A stretch of DNA of 64,000 nt from Rhineura floridana (lineage: Eukaryota > Chordata > Lepidosauria > Squamata > Rhineuridae). A program made the translations under genes and the position numbers. The DNA is taken from assembly GCF_030035675.1 (NCBI RefSeq), contig NC_084480.1:21595263-21659262 (forward strand), written 5' to 3'. Below are positions 21,795 to 33,500 of the stretch, one piece after another; within the stretch, counting starts at the first letter, position 1; each line of letters starts with the position of its first letter. The notes under the pieces were generated by a model, which saw only the letters and a program-made list of their open reading frames with translations, did not search any database and was not told where the DNA came from.

Positions 21795-24700
21795 CTACAG
21801 GAGGAAATCCTCATCAGTGGAGATGTTGAGGATGATCTCCATATCTGGGGTGCATCTGGAAGGAAAGAGCAAAGAACAAATCAGGCCCACACCTGGAGAG
21901 GGGAGTGTTGTTGCCCTCCAAAGGCCTTGGGCAGAGCTTGGGAAAGTTACTTTCTTGAACTACAACTCCCATCAGCCCAATCCAGTGGCCATTATGGCTG
22001 GGGCTGATGGGAGTTGTAGTTCAAACTAGTAACTTTCCCAAGCTCTGGCCTTGGGAAACAGTGAAACTCACTTTGGAGAGAAAAGGAGCCGAGACACAGG
22101 CGGTCCTCCACTCCCTTGTCTCTCACTGAAAAGCCTGAGCCTGGATTGCCCACAGGAAGTTGGCAAGTAGGAAGGGAACCAAAGTGGCCCAGTCAGCTCC
22201 CAGTGACTAGAAATGGCATTCCTGCACAAACTTAGAATGGGATACATGATCCAGAATTTGAAAGCTGAGGTTTTCAAGTTGATAGGGGGGAAACCATTTT
22301 TCCTCGCTGGCAGAGAAGCATTTGGAAATATATTAGCTATAGAAGGATCAAAATGGGGCCAAGAAGGCAGTTCAGCGGGGAGGGCAAGCTGCGTGTCCCA
22401 TCTACTATTTTGTCTCCAGCCTCCAGCATTCTAAGCTCTCATGTCTTCCATTGTGCATCCTGGTGGAAAGCCATCCTGCTCCGCTTCCCTCCTTCTTCCC
22501 GATTTTTAGTGTCTAGCAGAGCCCCTTTGCCAATAAGATGCAAGGCATGTTGTACTCGTAGTAAGGCAAAAGGCAACCCTGGTGCTTATGGCATGAAAAG
22601 TTGATCCAAGAATGCTCGGGCAACCCTACTGCTTGGGAGACAGTTCAAAGGACCTACTTGGGCCTGCGGAGGAGGACATCTGCAAATATCACCTCCCGCG
22701 GATCTCCCACGGAGTGATGGAGCCGTATAATGCTCTTGTGCAACCCCTTGATTTCTTTCACCAAGCCATCAATTATCTGAAAGAAGAAAGGAGCGCGTCA
22801 GGATTACAGATGAAGTGGACTTCAGCCCATGAAATCTGATGCTGTAATAAACTTGTTAGTCTTTAAATGTGCCCTCAGACTGCTGTTGTTCAGGATTATA
22901 AGGTGCCAGTCCTTATGATCAGGCCCTCAACACCTTCCGTTTCCCCCCCACTTCAAATCCCCCTTCCCCACTTCCATAGGGCTTTAAAGATCTTTGGCTC
23001 CTGGATCAGAGGTTCACAGCTGACTCTAGAATTTCAAGGTGCCCTAGAGCTGCCTCCTTCCAAGCCCAGCAAGTAGGAGTCAAATCCCCTGAGAAAACCA
23101 TGCTTGGGACACATTCCCCGCTCACGTTTAGCTGCCACCCTCAGGTCAAGCCAGAGATGCAGAATATGCTCTCCAGCTGACCTGTCCCCAACTATGTCAA
23201 CTCTGCCTACAATCTCTACTCAGCTCACACTCTCCACCTACAACCCATGCAGGGGGTGTTTCATATTCCTCTCTCCCCAGCTGGAGGCCGAGATGCCTCC
23301 CTGCCATGGATCTGCCTCCTCTCACAAGGCTGGACTCATTCCAGCTCCAGCTGGGAGGTCATTCCCAGGGGAGCTGGCAGTGTGATGGGAGTTAGTGACC
23401 AGTCATGAGGAGGCCCAGCGATGGAGAGCGGCAACACTCAGCCCCGGCCCTGACACTGCAGAACTTCCTGTCGAGTCACTTGCTGCAGGCCCCAAACCTC
23501 TTGCCTCTTTTTGGGCGTCTATTTGTCTTTTCAGGTGCAGGTTGTTCCTATTCATCTGCTGAAGGCCATCCTGGTACTGCATCAGCTTCTTCTGCATAAA
23601 GAAGAGGAGAAATGCAATTCAGAAGCAAAGATGGGCAGAGGTTCAAAGGATCCTGGGAGGCAATGCCAGGGGAACAGAAGGCATGCCAAGCTCACAGGGA
23701 TGGAGTTACCAAGGGGCAGCTCTACATTTGGGAGGCCAATCCAAACGCTGCAGCTCAAAAGGTACTCCTGCTGTCGCCTGGACATTATAAATGAAAGCAT
23801 TTGTCTGAGGGCATCAATCTCTGTGTCAGAGACAGAGGGCCAAAAACCCAGCAACTCACACGTGTGATGCAGATTTACATTAGAGGGAGTGAGGCTCCCT
23901 GTCGCCCCTCTGCCTCCCCAAGCTGTCTGTCTGCATCCCAGCGTTTCTCAAACGTACACAGTTGCCTTATAGAATCATAGAGTTGGAAGGGGCCTTGTAG
24001 GCCATTGAGTCCAACCCCTTGCTCACAGCAGGAAATCCACAGCTAGAGCATCTCCTGCAGATAGCTGTCCAGCCTCTGCTTGAAGACATCCAGCGAAGGG
24101 GATCCCACCACCTCTCTAGGCAGTCGGTTCCATTGCCGAACTGCCCTTGCTGTCAAGAAGTTCCTTCTAAAGTCCAATCTGAATCTACGCTCCTGCAACT
24201 TAAAACCATTAGACCTAGTTCTACCCTCTGGGGCAGCAGAGAACAAATCTGTACCCTCCTCTATGTGACAGCCCTTCAGGTGCTTAAAGAGTGCAATCAT
24301 GTCACCCCTCAGCCTTCTCTTCACCAGACTGAACATGCCAAGTTCCTTCAACCTTTCCTCATAAGACTTGTTCTCCATACTGGCTATCATCCTCGTCGCC
24401 CTCTTCTGAACCCGCTCTAACTTGTCTATATCTTTCTTAAAATGAGGCGCCCAGAACTGAACGCAGTATTCCAGATGAGGCCTGACAAATGCAGAATATA
24501 GTGGGACTATTACTTCCCTCGACCTGGAAACTATAGCTCTGTTTATGCAGCCCAAAACCATGTTTGCCTTTTTTGCCGCAGCATCACACTGCTGGGTCAT
24601 GTTCAACTTGCGATCCACTACAATTCCAAGGTCCTTCTCACACGCACTACTGCTAAGCCGGGTATTTCCTATCCTGTACCCGTGCATTTTGTTTTTGTGG

Positions 24701-27700
24701 CCTAAATGCAGAATCTTGCGTTTGTCTTTATTGAATTTCATTTTATTAATTGATATTAATTAATATACTGCATCAGGTGATTGCTCCATCTAGTCCCGCA
24801 CTGACTACTCTGACTGGCAGCTGATATTTAGGGCTTGGTGGCCAAAACAGAAACGGCACAAGAAATTTGTGAGTGGCTCTCTTGATGCTTTGCTTTTTAC
24901 TTAAAAGCAGCTGCTGAGGTCTGTGAATGAGAGTGGAACAGCAATGCTGGGGAAGGGAATGTGTAAGGACACCTGCTCTCTGACACTGGAGATATTCAAG
25001 AGGCAGCTGGACAGCCATCTGTCAGGAATGCTTTGATTTGGATTCCTGCATTGAGCCGTGGGGTGGACTTGATGGCCTTATAGGCCCCTTCCAACTCTAC
25101 TTTTCTATGATTCTATGACCCAGACCTCAGTGGCAGAGCATCTGCTTTCCATGCAAAAGGTCCCAGTTCAATCTTTGGCTTCTCCAGGTAGAGCTGGAAC
25201 TGCCCCCTGTCTTAAATGAGCCGCTACCAGTCAGAGTAAGACAATACTGAGCTAGATGAGCCTTAACTTGGTATACGGCATTCCCTTTCCCTCCCTCCTG
25301 CAGCCACACCTATGGGCTCCTCCCACTTGGGCATTCTGTTTAGAATGTTGCTTGTTCTGTTCTAACACTGCCCCATCCTAATATCCAATGAAGCATGGGC
25401 ATGTTTAAGGGGGCATGCCCAATGCTGGGCAGGCTGAGCCAGTGGAATCAGGAACTGACAGGGAGAGCAGACAGACTCTCGTTCACTGTGGACCTTTGAG
25501 GGATATTTACTGAGACCTTTCACAGGCACCACAGGAAATATGGGGTAGGTGTACTGGCATATGTGGGTACTACACTGGTGACTCTGTGTGGAGAAATAAT
25601 TTATATAAATATCCTCAAGGATCATCTACAATTTTGCCTCATTTTTTCCCTATGGTAACAGGCTTGTAGCCCGGGAGACACCCTCTCAGGACCTCTGGCC
25701 AAGAGAGTACACTTAGACATATTACACATAATGCGGCCCATGCAGTGCTGAATGGCTTCCCCAGCGAGATCCATGTGGCTACGTCTCTTTTAACTTCCTT
25801 ATATACCCAGATGTCTGGTGTCTGAAGGGCATGGAGTCGCTGTTCTTAACTCTTGCTACTGTTTCCAGGCTTTGTGGGGTTTTAAAGTGCATTTCTTTGT
25901 CATAGAATAGTAGATTTGGAAGGGACCTACAAGGCCATCGAGTCCAACCCCCTGCTCAATGCAGGAATCCAAATCAAAGCATTCCCGACAGATGGCTGTC
26001 CAGCTGCCCCTTGAAGGCCTCCAGTGTCGGAGAGCCCACCACTTCTCTAGTAACTGGTTCCATTGTCGTGTGGCTCTAACAGTTAGGAAATTAAAAGAAA
26101 GAAAATGCACACACACAAAAAGTGACGAGGAGTGCAGATAGTTGCTCTTGGTGGCACCAAGTGGAGGTGATCCCAGCCAGCCCCACTTGGACCATCCTCT
26201 GGGCACAGCGTAGAGATCCAGACAGTCAACTAACCTTGGCAACGTCCTGTAAAATGAGCTCCTGCTCCTCTCGTGCTTTCCCTGCTAATGTTTCCAGGAA
26301 CCTTTTGGACAGATCCTCCATATCCTCCAACTCATCCTGGGGATGACAACAGAGGAGAACAGGTCAGACTACTGCCTGAGGGCTGTGTGCTGCCATTCCT
26401 GCCTGCAGACAGGCAGGCAGACGGAAGCCAGCAAAAGCTTCCTTCCCACACCTGTTGCTCTTCCCTCAAGTTCCGGATGTTGCGCATCAGGGATGCAATC
26501 TGGACGGCTTTCACCGGGTACTCCTTGTCCATGTATGTCCTCAGGGTGTTGAGCTCCTCCTGGAGGGCGTGCACTTTGGTCTGCATGCGCTTCATCTCCT
26601 GATCCAGTTCTTGGAGGAGCGGGGCGGAAGAAGCCAAGAGGAAGAAGTGAAAGGCATTTTCTGCCATGTTTAGAAAGCACATAATCCCAAGACCTAGGAG
26701 TCGGAAACCGCTGCAACAAAGGTTGCAGTTTCCATCTCACAGGTGCAGAAACCCAGGCTTCTACCAGTGTTAAAATCCTGCTCCATGATTCTGAAGTCTG
26801 ATCTTTTCCACTGATTGGCACAGGAGTGTAGGAAGCTGCCCATAGCATCAAGTCAAACTCTCTGTCCATCTAGCCTCGTACTTACTCTGATGGGCAGTGG
26901 CTTTTTAGGATCCCCAGCAGAGAAGGGACTTTTCCCTCATCTGCTCCCTGACCCTTTTAAGCCAGGGATGGAGAACCTGTGGCCCTCCAGCTACTGCCGG
27001 ACTACAGTTCCCATCATCCCTCACCACTAGTCATGCCGGCTGCTGGGACTGATCATTATTATTATTATTTATTCAGTTTATATCCCACTCTTCCTCCCCA
27101 AGGAGCAGAGCTTGGAAAAGTTACTTTTTTAAACTACAACTCCCATCAGCCCAATCCAGTGGCCATGCTGGCAGAGGCTGATGGGAGTTGTAGTTTAAAA
27201 GAGTAACTTTTCCAAGCTCTGCCAAGTTGCCCAGGGCGGCAAACAGCAAGCAATAAAACAATTAAAACATCTTAAAAACAATTCCAATACAGATGCAAAC
27301 TGGGAAAGATCTCCTCAAAAAGGCTTATTGGAAGAGGAAGGTCTTCAGGTGGCGCTGAAAGGACAAGAGAGACGGCACACGTCTAATATTTAAGAGAAGG
27401 GAATTCCAAAAGGTAGGTACCACAGCACTAAAGGCTTGATTTCTATATTTTTCAGAACGGACTTCCTGTAAAGACAGTATCTGCAGGAGACCCTCACTTG
27501 CAGAGTGCAGTGATCAACTGGGTATATAAGGGGGAAACGATATTTTGGGACTGAAAGAAGTTGGAGCCCAATAATATTTGGAGGATCACAGGCTCCCCAC
27601 CCGTTTAAGTGGAGAAGCTGGAGACTGAACATGCGACCTTCTGCATCCAAAGCATGTGCTTTGCAATTGAGCTATGGCCCCTCCCATTAAAAGGAGGGGG

Positions 27701-30150
27701 GTCTCCCCCCCCCCTTTATGGAAACCAGTCTGGATTGCCAGTTTATTGTCTAGGGTTCTCACACTGATGTGCAATGCCGCTTTTATAATGAGAAACCATT
27801 AATAGGTAGGCAACACTTGGATGCGCTAGGCAAGTTAATTTTGCTTTTTTGCAACACCCTCCACTACAGCTAGGCTCCGACAGGCAAGGCCACCATTCCC
27901 CTTGAGGTTGCTGGCCTGGGATTCTTCTCTGTCTCACTCAATTGGGAGCAAGTGGGGTGTCTGTGAGTGGGGCATCGCTTACTTCCCAAATTCTTCTCCA
28001 CCATTTTCTCTGTTGCCTCGAGATCTGCTTTTGCGACACCAACATGGTTCTGACTTGAGTCCCGAAGGCTTGTGATGATTGTCTGTGGAGACAGAAGCAA
28101 AAGACACAGGTTCTTGGGATTACCCAAGAGGCTCAGAGTTACCAGACTGTGGTTGAGGAACTACATACAGCTCTTAATTGACTATGCTTGTGAACATTCC
28201 ATGACATCACAGCAGACCAGCCAATGGCATGGGGCAAGGGATGGAGGATATTACAGGCAGGCAGTTTGTAATCTGCTTTTATGTATAAGAGATGAACTCT
28301 TAAATTTAGAACTCATGGGAAGGGCTATAGTCTGTGGCAGAGCACAAGCTTTTCCTGCAAAAGGTTCCAGATTCAAGTCCTGCCTGAAACCCTGGTGAGT
28401 GGTCGCAGGTCAGACAGCACTGAGCTCAATCGACCAGTGGTCGGATTCAGTATAAGGCAACTTTCTGTCTTTTTAGAATCACAGGAAAGCTGCTCGTTCA
28501 AGGAAAGGGCTGGGATTTAGGAGCTCCGATGCAGAATGATTCAGACATTGCTAGTAACTGTCAGTCAATGAGGCTGAGAGGGGCTGGGGCAGGAGTTGTG
28601 CAGGCAGTGCACTCTGTATGGGTGGCTTTCTGTAATGAGAGCAGGATATCCAGGCAGGAACAGGTTGGGGGAGGGGGAACCTGTTTCCTCCCCCGCCAAG
28701 GCACTTCCCACCTTCTGTACTTTGCCCTGCGAAGTCCAGCCAGGAGGAGAGGAAGCAGCCATCTGAATGCGCCCTGAAAGGTCCATCTCCGTGACTGGCC
28801 ATTGAATAAACTGCAACCTACATGCCCAGCCAATCTGGACGTTCTTGCTGCAGCGGGTCACCCCTCCCCACTACCCCAGCCTTACCCCAAACATGTCGTA
28901 CTGCTGGAGAAAGCCCCTGGCCTGGCTGGCAGTGTCAGCATCCATCTCCTTGATCTCTTTCATCAGCTGCTGGTTCTTCTCCAAGAGAACATTGGAGTGG
29001 TGCTTTAATTCTTCTAAGCTGATCGTCTTGCTCTTGGAAAGCCGCTGTGAGGTATTTTCAAAGGGAGGGGGTTATAAAACGCCTCACCTCTTCCTGTCCG
29101 CTTCACTGTCACTTCACTGTTACACCGAAGGAGACCACAGTCCTAGAATGCTCCAACCTTGTGGCTGTCAGTGCTGTTGTTATTATTACTTGTTAAATGT
29201 GTATCCTGCCCTTCCTCCCAAAGGGAGCCCAGGATTGCTTCTCCTCTCACACCCCCTTTTGCACTTTCACGCAAATTGCACAGTAGGTTCCAATCACCAA
29301 ATTTGGAGTTTCTGGTCAAAAATGCAGAATTCAAATCTGCATTTGAATTATGGGCATGCAGACACACATACACCCCGAACACCAAGGTGTGTTATTAGAC
29401 CAACTCTGTATCTGTAACAGTAGCACCTGATGCCACAGTTTCAGCTTAGGATATTTCCTTCATGTACCTGAATTATTTTGATGCTCTCCAGCCTCTTTGC
29501 CACCTTCATTTCCCGTATCAAATTTTGTTGCCACGCAGCCCTCTGTCTCACAGAGGGCGTCATTTTCACAACCAGACCTGGAGTCTTTCCCCATTCTGAA
29601 ACAGAAAAAGCCAGCATTCATTTGTGAAAGTGCCTAGTTTACTGCTACTGTGGGCAACGTGGCATAGAAGGGAACAAAATATGACTGGATCCCTTTAAAA
29701 GGGGGGCCTCAGGAAAACATGCAAGTCTCCTAGGCTTGAAGGGCTGAAGCAAGCAAGCAAAACCTTCCCCAACCTATTCTCTTGTCTTTTGGCTTTCGTG
29801 GGGAACCATTTTTCCCTTCCTTCTTCCAATCCTTCGATGCCAAGACAGGAGGCAAGGATAATTTTAATGTGTGCTTCCTACCCACGTCTTCTCTTTGCCA
29901 TTGGCTATAATCCTAAAAGCAAGACAAGAAAGCAGCAGGTTCATTTGGAGGAAGCAGAGAGCCTTCTTGAGCAAAGCAATAATAGTCTCTACAACAAACA
30001 AACAAAATGAAAAAAGGACTTAAGAACTAGATCTAATGGCTGTTCTTTTTTTGTAAACCTGCCCCACCTCCTCCTCCTCCTGGGACTCACAGTTTGTCTT
30101 ATGGTCCTGATGACGCTCTTGGGGAAGATATGTGAATCCATGAAAGCCAT
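21795..30150 (-). CDS. C20orf96: C20orf96 orthologue, coiled-coil protein (10 coding exons)
   Basis: Coding exons in order: 30150-30091, 29912-29882, 29595-29468, 29044-28886, 28082-27983, 26609-26452, 26336-26235, 23591-23505, 22776-22658, 21855-21795. All phases agree, giving about 334 residues (human about 363, from memory). The start ATG at 30150 has a strong context (A at -3, G at +4). The body is charged and heptad-rich, predicted coiled coil. Shared with human C20orf96, from memory: 'TYMDKEYPVKAVQIA', 'PREVIFADVLLRRP' and 'CTPDMEIILNI' at the C-terminus. One 31-nt microexon encodes DYSQWQREDV. The intron 23504-22777 uses a GC donor (GAG|GCAAGA); the others are GT-AG. Introns carry CR1, SINE and hAT insertions. 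The molecular role is not known to me; the X-boxes in its promoter suggest a ciliary role. Confidence 0.9.
21932..22047. mobile_element. 116-bp hAT MITE with perfect 8-bp target duplication
   Basis: The ends 'cagagcttgggaaagttact' and 'agtaactttcccaagctctg' are inverted. The middle is the 'actacaactcccatcagcc' palindrome. 'gccttggg' flanks both sides exactly (21,924-21,931 and 22,048-22,055). It sits in the last intron of C20orf96. A sister copy is at 27,106-27,221. Confidence 0.85.
23966..24760 (-). mobile_element. CR1 LINE, 3' part of ORF2 with a long open frame
   Basis: A 232-codon uninterrupted frame (24,741-24,043) reads as the CR1 reverse transcriptase thumb and C-terminus: 'SACEKDLGIVVDRKLNM', 'RPHLEYCVQFWAP', 'RRLRGDMIALFKHLKG', 'FRRNFLTARAVRQWNRLP'. 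It is followed by the CR1 3' UTR with 'gagttggaaggggccttgta' (as printed). The open frame over this length implies a fairly recent insertion. It lies in an intron of C20orf96, in the same orientation. 5'-truncated. Confidence 0.85.
24985..25118 (+). mobile_element. CR1 LINE 3' end
   Basis: 'tattcaagaggcagctggac', 'ttgatttggattcctgcatt' and the terminal 'ttctatgattctatg' are the sense-strand CR1 3' end. It is opposite in orientation to the copy at 23,966-24,760. Confidence 0.75.
25130..25295 (+). repeat. tRNA-derived SINE
   Basis: 'cagtggcagagcatctgctt' (A box), 'aaaggtcccagttcaatct' (B-box region) and a 'agtcagagtaagacaatact' body. Same family as 14,968 and 59,985. Confidence 0.7.
25900..26090 (-). 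mobile_element. CR1 LINE 3' end
   Basis: Antisense 'tagaatagtagatttggaag', 'gctgtccagctgccccttga' and 'ggttccattgtcgtgtggct'. 5'-truncated copy, in an intron of C20orf96. Confidence 0.75.
26815..27050. repeat. SINE-like repeat plus ACTACAACTCCC MITE fragment
   Basis: 26,820-26,945 ('gtccatctagcctcgtactt', 'gatgggcagtggctttttag') is a diverged SINE-type body. 26,965-27,050 ('ggagaacctgtggccctcca') is part of the hAT MITE family. An ATT run and a LINE-type tail follow at 27,056-27,100. Confidence 0.5.
27106..27221. mobile_element. 116-bp hAT MITE, second copy
   Basis: Same length and termini as 21,932-22,047 ('cagagcttggaaaagttact'/'taacttttccaagctctg'). The flanks 'ccaaggag' and 'ccaagttg' match at 6 of 8 positions. 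It is inserted within a LINE-type tail. Confidence 0.75.
27590..27690 (-). repeat. tRNA-derived SINE head, antisense
   Basis: The reverse complement reads 'gccatagctcaattgcaaag' (A-box side) and 'gcagaaggtcgcatgttcag' (B-box side). It is flanked by a C-rich run. Partial copy. Confidence 0.6.
28325..28475 (+). repeat. tRNA-derived SINE
   Basis: 'gtctgtggcagagcacaag' (A box), 'aaggttccagattcaagtcc' (B box) and the tail 'cgaccagtggtcggattcag'. Diverged copy in a C20orf96 intron. Confidence 0.65.
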
Positions 30151-30779
30151 CTTTTGAGCCAGTGAGGGCACTGCAAAAGGAACACAAACACACACAGAGA
30201 CAGAACAATGAAGGGGGACATAGCAAATCCCACCACAAAGAGGCAGTGGTTCTAAGCTTCACTCTCTCTGATAAGGAGATCTACTGTGGCTGAATTCCTT
30301 TGAAGCGCACTTGAGTCTCTTATACTCCTTCTGGGAGGAAGGGCAGGATATAAATTTAATAAATAAAATAAAATGGAACACTCCTTGCTCATCACCCACA
30401 GGAACCGACCCTCACATTCACACACATGCACCAGAGCCCATTGCTGCAATCTTCTCTACACTGAAGCAGATGGGAGTTGCGAGGAAGGCCAGCAGCTAAA
30501 ATGGCACCTCACTAAGACTGGACTACTACCTTCTTGCTTCAAAGAATACTTAGTTGATAATACAACCAAATCATGCTTAAAATGGGTGCTGCTGCTTCTT
30601 AACTGGCCAAATATACTGGGTGTCTGGTAGGTGACAGCCCTTATGTTCCCTGCCCCACATGCCAGTTTAAGGTGGAGCCTGAATTTATGGACAAAGGGTC
30701 TGTAGAATAACACACCACACAGACACTAAAATTGCCTATGCTATCACAGCATAGAAAGTAAGCCTGGACCCAGAAATGT

Positions 30780-32170
30780 TAAAACAACGATCGTCCCGTG
30801 GTGAATATCCCCTTTTTGGACAAGCTTCGGAAATGTTTGGAAGAAACTGATTGTCTGGACAGCTTTAGGCCTGGTCACTGCACTGAACCACCTTGGTTGA
30901 TGACATTTGTCAGGAGAGAGATGCGGAGAGTGTGACCCTGCTCGTTCTCCTTGACCTCTCAGTGGTTTTTAATACCGTTGACACATGACATCCGTTTTGA
31001 GGCTCACACCCTGTACTTCAGTGGTTCTGCTCCTACCTCCAGGGCCATTTTCAGGAAGTAGTTATGGGGTGGGGCATTTTTCAGCACCATGGAAGTTGTC
31101 CTGTGGTGTCCTGCAGGGTTCCATCTTGTCCTCCATGCTGTTTTAACATATCTCTGAAGTCACTGGGAAATATCACCAGCGGATTTGGAGTGAGATGTCA
31201 TCAATAGGTGGATGACACCCAGCACCATCCCTCTGTTCCATGTGAATCATAAGAAGGGGTGGAAGTGCTAGACTGGTGCTTGGAAACAGTAATGGACTGG
31301 ATATGTGCCAATAAACTGAAGCTGAATCCTGGACAGAAGTGTCATGTGTTTCAAGTTTTCAAGTCTGGCGAGAGTTGAGATGACCTGTCCTGGACAGGGT
31401 TGCACTGCCCTGGAAGCAACAAGTCTGTAGCTTGGGGGTGCTGCTGGATGCAACACTGTCACTGGAGGCTCAGACTGCCTCAGGGGTTAGGAGTGCCTAT
31501 TTCTAGCTCTGGCTGGTTCACTAGCTATGGCCCCTCTTGTACAGAGATGACTTGGCCGCTGTTCTCCATGGGCTGATAATCTCCAGCTTGTTCTTGAAGA
31601 CAATTTGGAAACTTATAAAGCAGCCAGATTACTGGCTGGGGTGCCATTTAGAACCCATATGACCCTTGTTTTAAAACACCTGCACTAGTTGCCGGTTTGT
31701 TTCTGAGCGCATTTCATGGGGCTCGCATTCGTGTTTAAAGCTCCCAACGACTTAGGCCCCAAATATTGTAAAGACTATCTCCATCCTTACAAACATTAAG
31801 ATCTGCAGAGTGGGCCCTTTCGGTAGTTCCGCCATCCTCAGATGTGTGGGGAATGGCCCCAAAAAGAAGCCCAGGCGGAGGATTTCTCTGGTGCAGCCGC
31901 TGAACTGTGGAACTCCCTCCCCACAGAAGCACATTTAGCAACTTCATTGTACAGCTTCCGCTGTATGTTGAAAATGCACCTCTCCACCTTGGCCTTTGAC
32001 AGTTAAGGTATTTTGTTCTGTGGAACTCGCCTCTTAACCTATATTGTCCTGTTCCATTTGGAGCGGCTTTATGTAGTTTATAATTATAATGATTTTATTT
32101 GTGTTTATAATTATTTTTGTAACCTGCCCGGGTACCTTATGGTGAAGGGTGGGTAAGAAATCTTATACAT
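30780..32170 (+). mobile_element. L2-clade LINE fragment
   Basis: Broken frames follow L2 ORF2: a 'VTLLVLLDLSVVFNTVD'-like stretch at about 30,940-30,990, a 'GVLQGSILSSML'-like stretch at about 31,105-31,140, then the 3' region and UTR ('aacctgcccgggtaccttat'). It carries many stops. It lies in the first intron of C20orf96, antisense to the gene. Confidence 0.75.
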
Positions 32171-32569
32171 AAATAATATCAATATCCCCTTACTGCTCAC
32201 TTGGCATTTGGGGGAGATTCAGAGCTTTCCCAGGACCATGCAAAGCCGGGGCGAGGAAGTGTCCCTTCATATGTCGCTGGCCTGCAACTCGCACCATCCT
32301 TGACCATTAAGCCATGCTGATTAGTGCTAATGGGAGTCCAACAACATCTGAAGGGCCAAAGGTTTCTCACCAGTGGGCAAGAGAGTTCATAGCAGAAGCA
32401 GGATTTGTTCAGGAAACTCCTTCACAGTGGAAGTCTCTTTAGTCCCAACACCCTGCATGGCAAGCAGACTTTCAAAAAGTGAAACAGATCCCCTCCCATC
32501 AGCATGGGGGGGGGAGATTAACCTGTTGAAAACCCTCCTGTCCTACAGCTTGGGTGGGGGTGTCTGGCA

Positions 32570-32955
32570 ACCAGTAACTGCCATCTGCTTCTCCCGCACA
32601 ATCCTCTCTGCCCGTCCTGACCCAGCCCACCAACCTCTCCTACTTTATCACCCTGCTTTCCCCTACAAAGTGCATGCAGCCTCTCCATCTCAGACACACC
32701 ACTTCCTGGGCTGCGTTCCCCCCATTTCCTAAAACATTCCTTTTTTGACAAGCCGTTTAAGGAGATACCTTATCCAGTCTGCGTCTGGGCTGCAATCGCT
32801 TTTAAAGCTGTTTTCAAAAGATGTTTTGTTTTAATATATTTTGAAGCCCGTTTTTACGATGTTTTATTAGAGTGTTTTTGTTTGCCACCCAGGCTCCTAC
32901 CGAGAGGAAGGGCAGGATATAAATTTAATAAATATATAATAAAATGTCAGACCCC
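32570..32955 (+). mobile_element. L2/CR1-type LINE 3' UTR and tail
   Basis: 'aagctgttttcaaaagatgt', 'gccacccaggctcctaccga' and the tail 'gggcaggatataaatttaat' with an ATAA run. Similar tails lie at 30,345-30,375 and 29,190-29,235. Confidence 0.55.
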
Positions 32956-33149
32956 CCCCCCAATCCACCTAGTCTCACACTGGCAAGCCCCTAAATAAGG
33001 CACAAAAGCGACAAGCCTTTCCTCTTTTTTTCGTCCCCAGCTCCTGGTATTCTGAGATATACTGCCCCTATACATAGAGGCTCCATCCTGGTTTCTCATA
33101 TTTAAGGTCTGCTGAAAGGCAGGAGCGTTGTGAATGCGTAACTAAGGCA

Positions 33150-33305
33150 AGGCGACCCCTGCTGGCTCAGCAGAACAAAGGGGGCCACCGCCCTATTTTC
33201 CCACAGTGGCCAACCAGAGGCCTCTGGGAAGCCAACCAGAGCCCTTCCCCTGCAGTTTGCTCTCAGTGACTGGGATTCAAAGGTAGATTGCCTCTTAACA
33301 TGGAG
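33150..33305 (+). repeat. Squamate interspersed repeat (GCTGGATCAGGCC family), diverged
   Basis: 'cccacagtggccaaccagag', 'gcctctgggaagccaaccag' and 'gactgggattcaaaggtaga' follow the order of the family seen at 21,115-21,345. Confidence 0.5.
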
Positions 33306-33418
33306 GTTCCATTTAGCCATCTCGGCTAATGTCCGTCAAGCGTCCTCCCCACGTCTCCTTTTCGACCGGCCCCCCATCGCTTCAGCGCCCTCTCTCTCCC
33401 CGCTCCCTACCCCGTTAC

Positions 33419-33500
33419 CTGCCGCTCCCAGCCACCCAATCCTCGACTCTCCCGCGTCTCCTAGCAACCGGGGTACAGCACGCCGGCCGTCTCCATGGCG
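33419..33500 (-). other. C20orf96: Probable non-coding first exon of C20orf96
   Basis: On the minus strand the segment ends in a good donor, 'GCGGCAG|GTAACG', with GT at 33,418-33,417. The only ATG in it opens an 11-codon frame that stops before the donor, so the exon is probably 5' UTR with a small upstream ORF. The start of transcription is inferred from the CpG-rich context, not seen. Confidence 0.5.
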
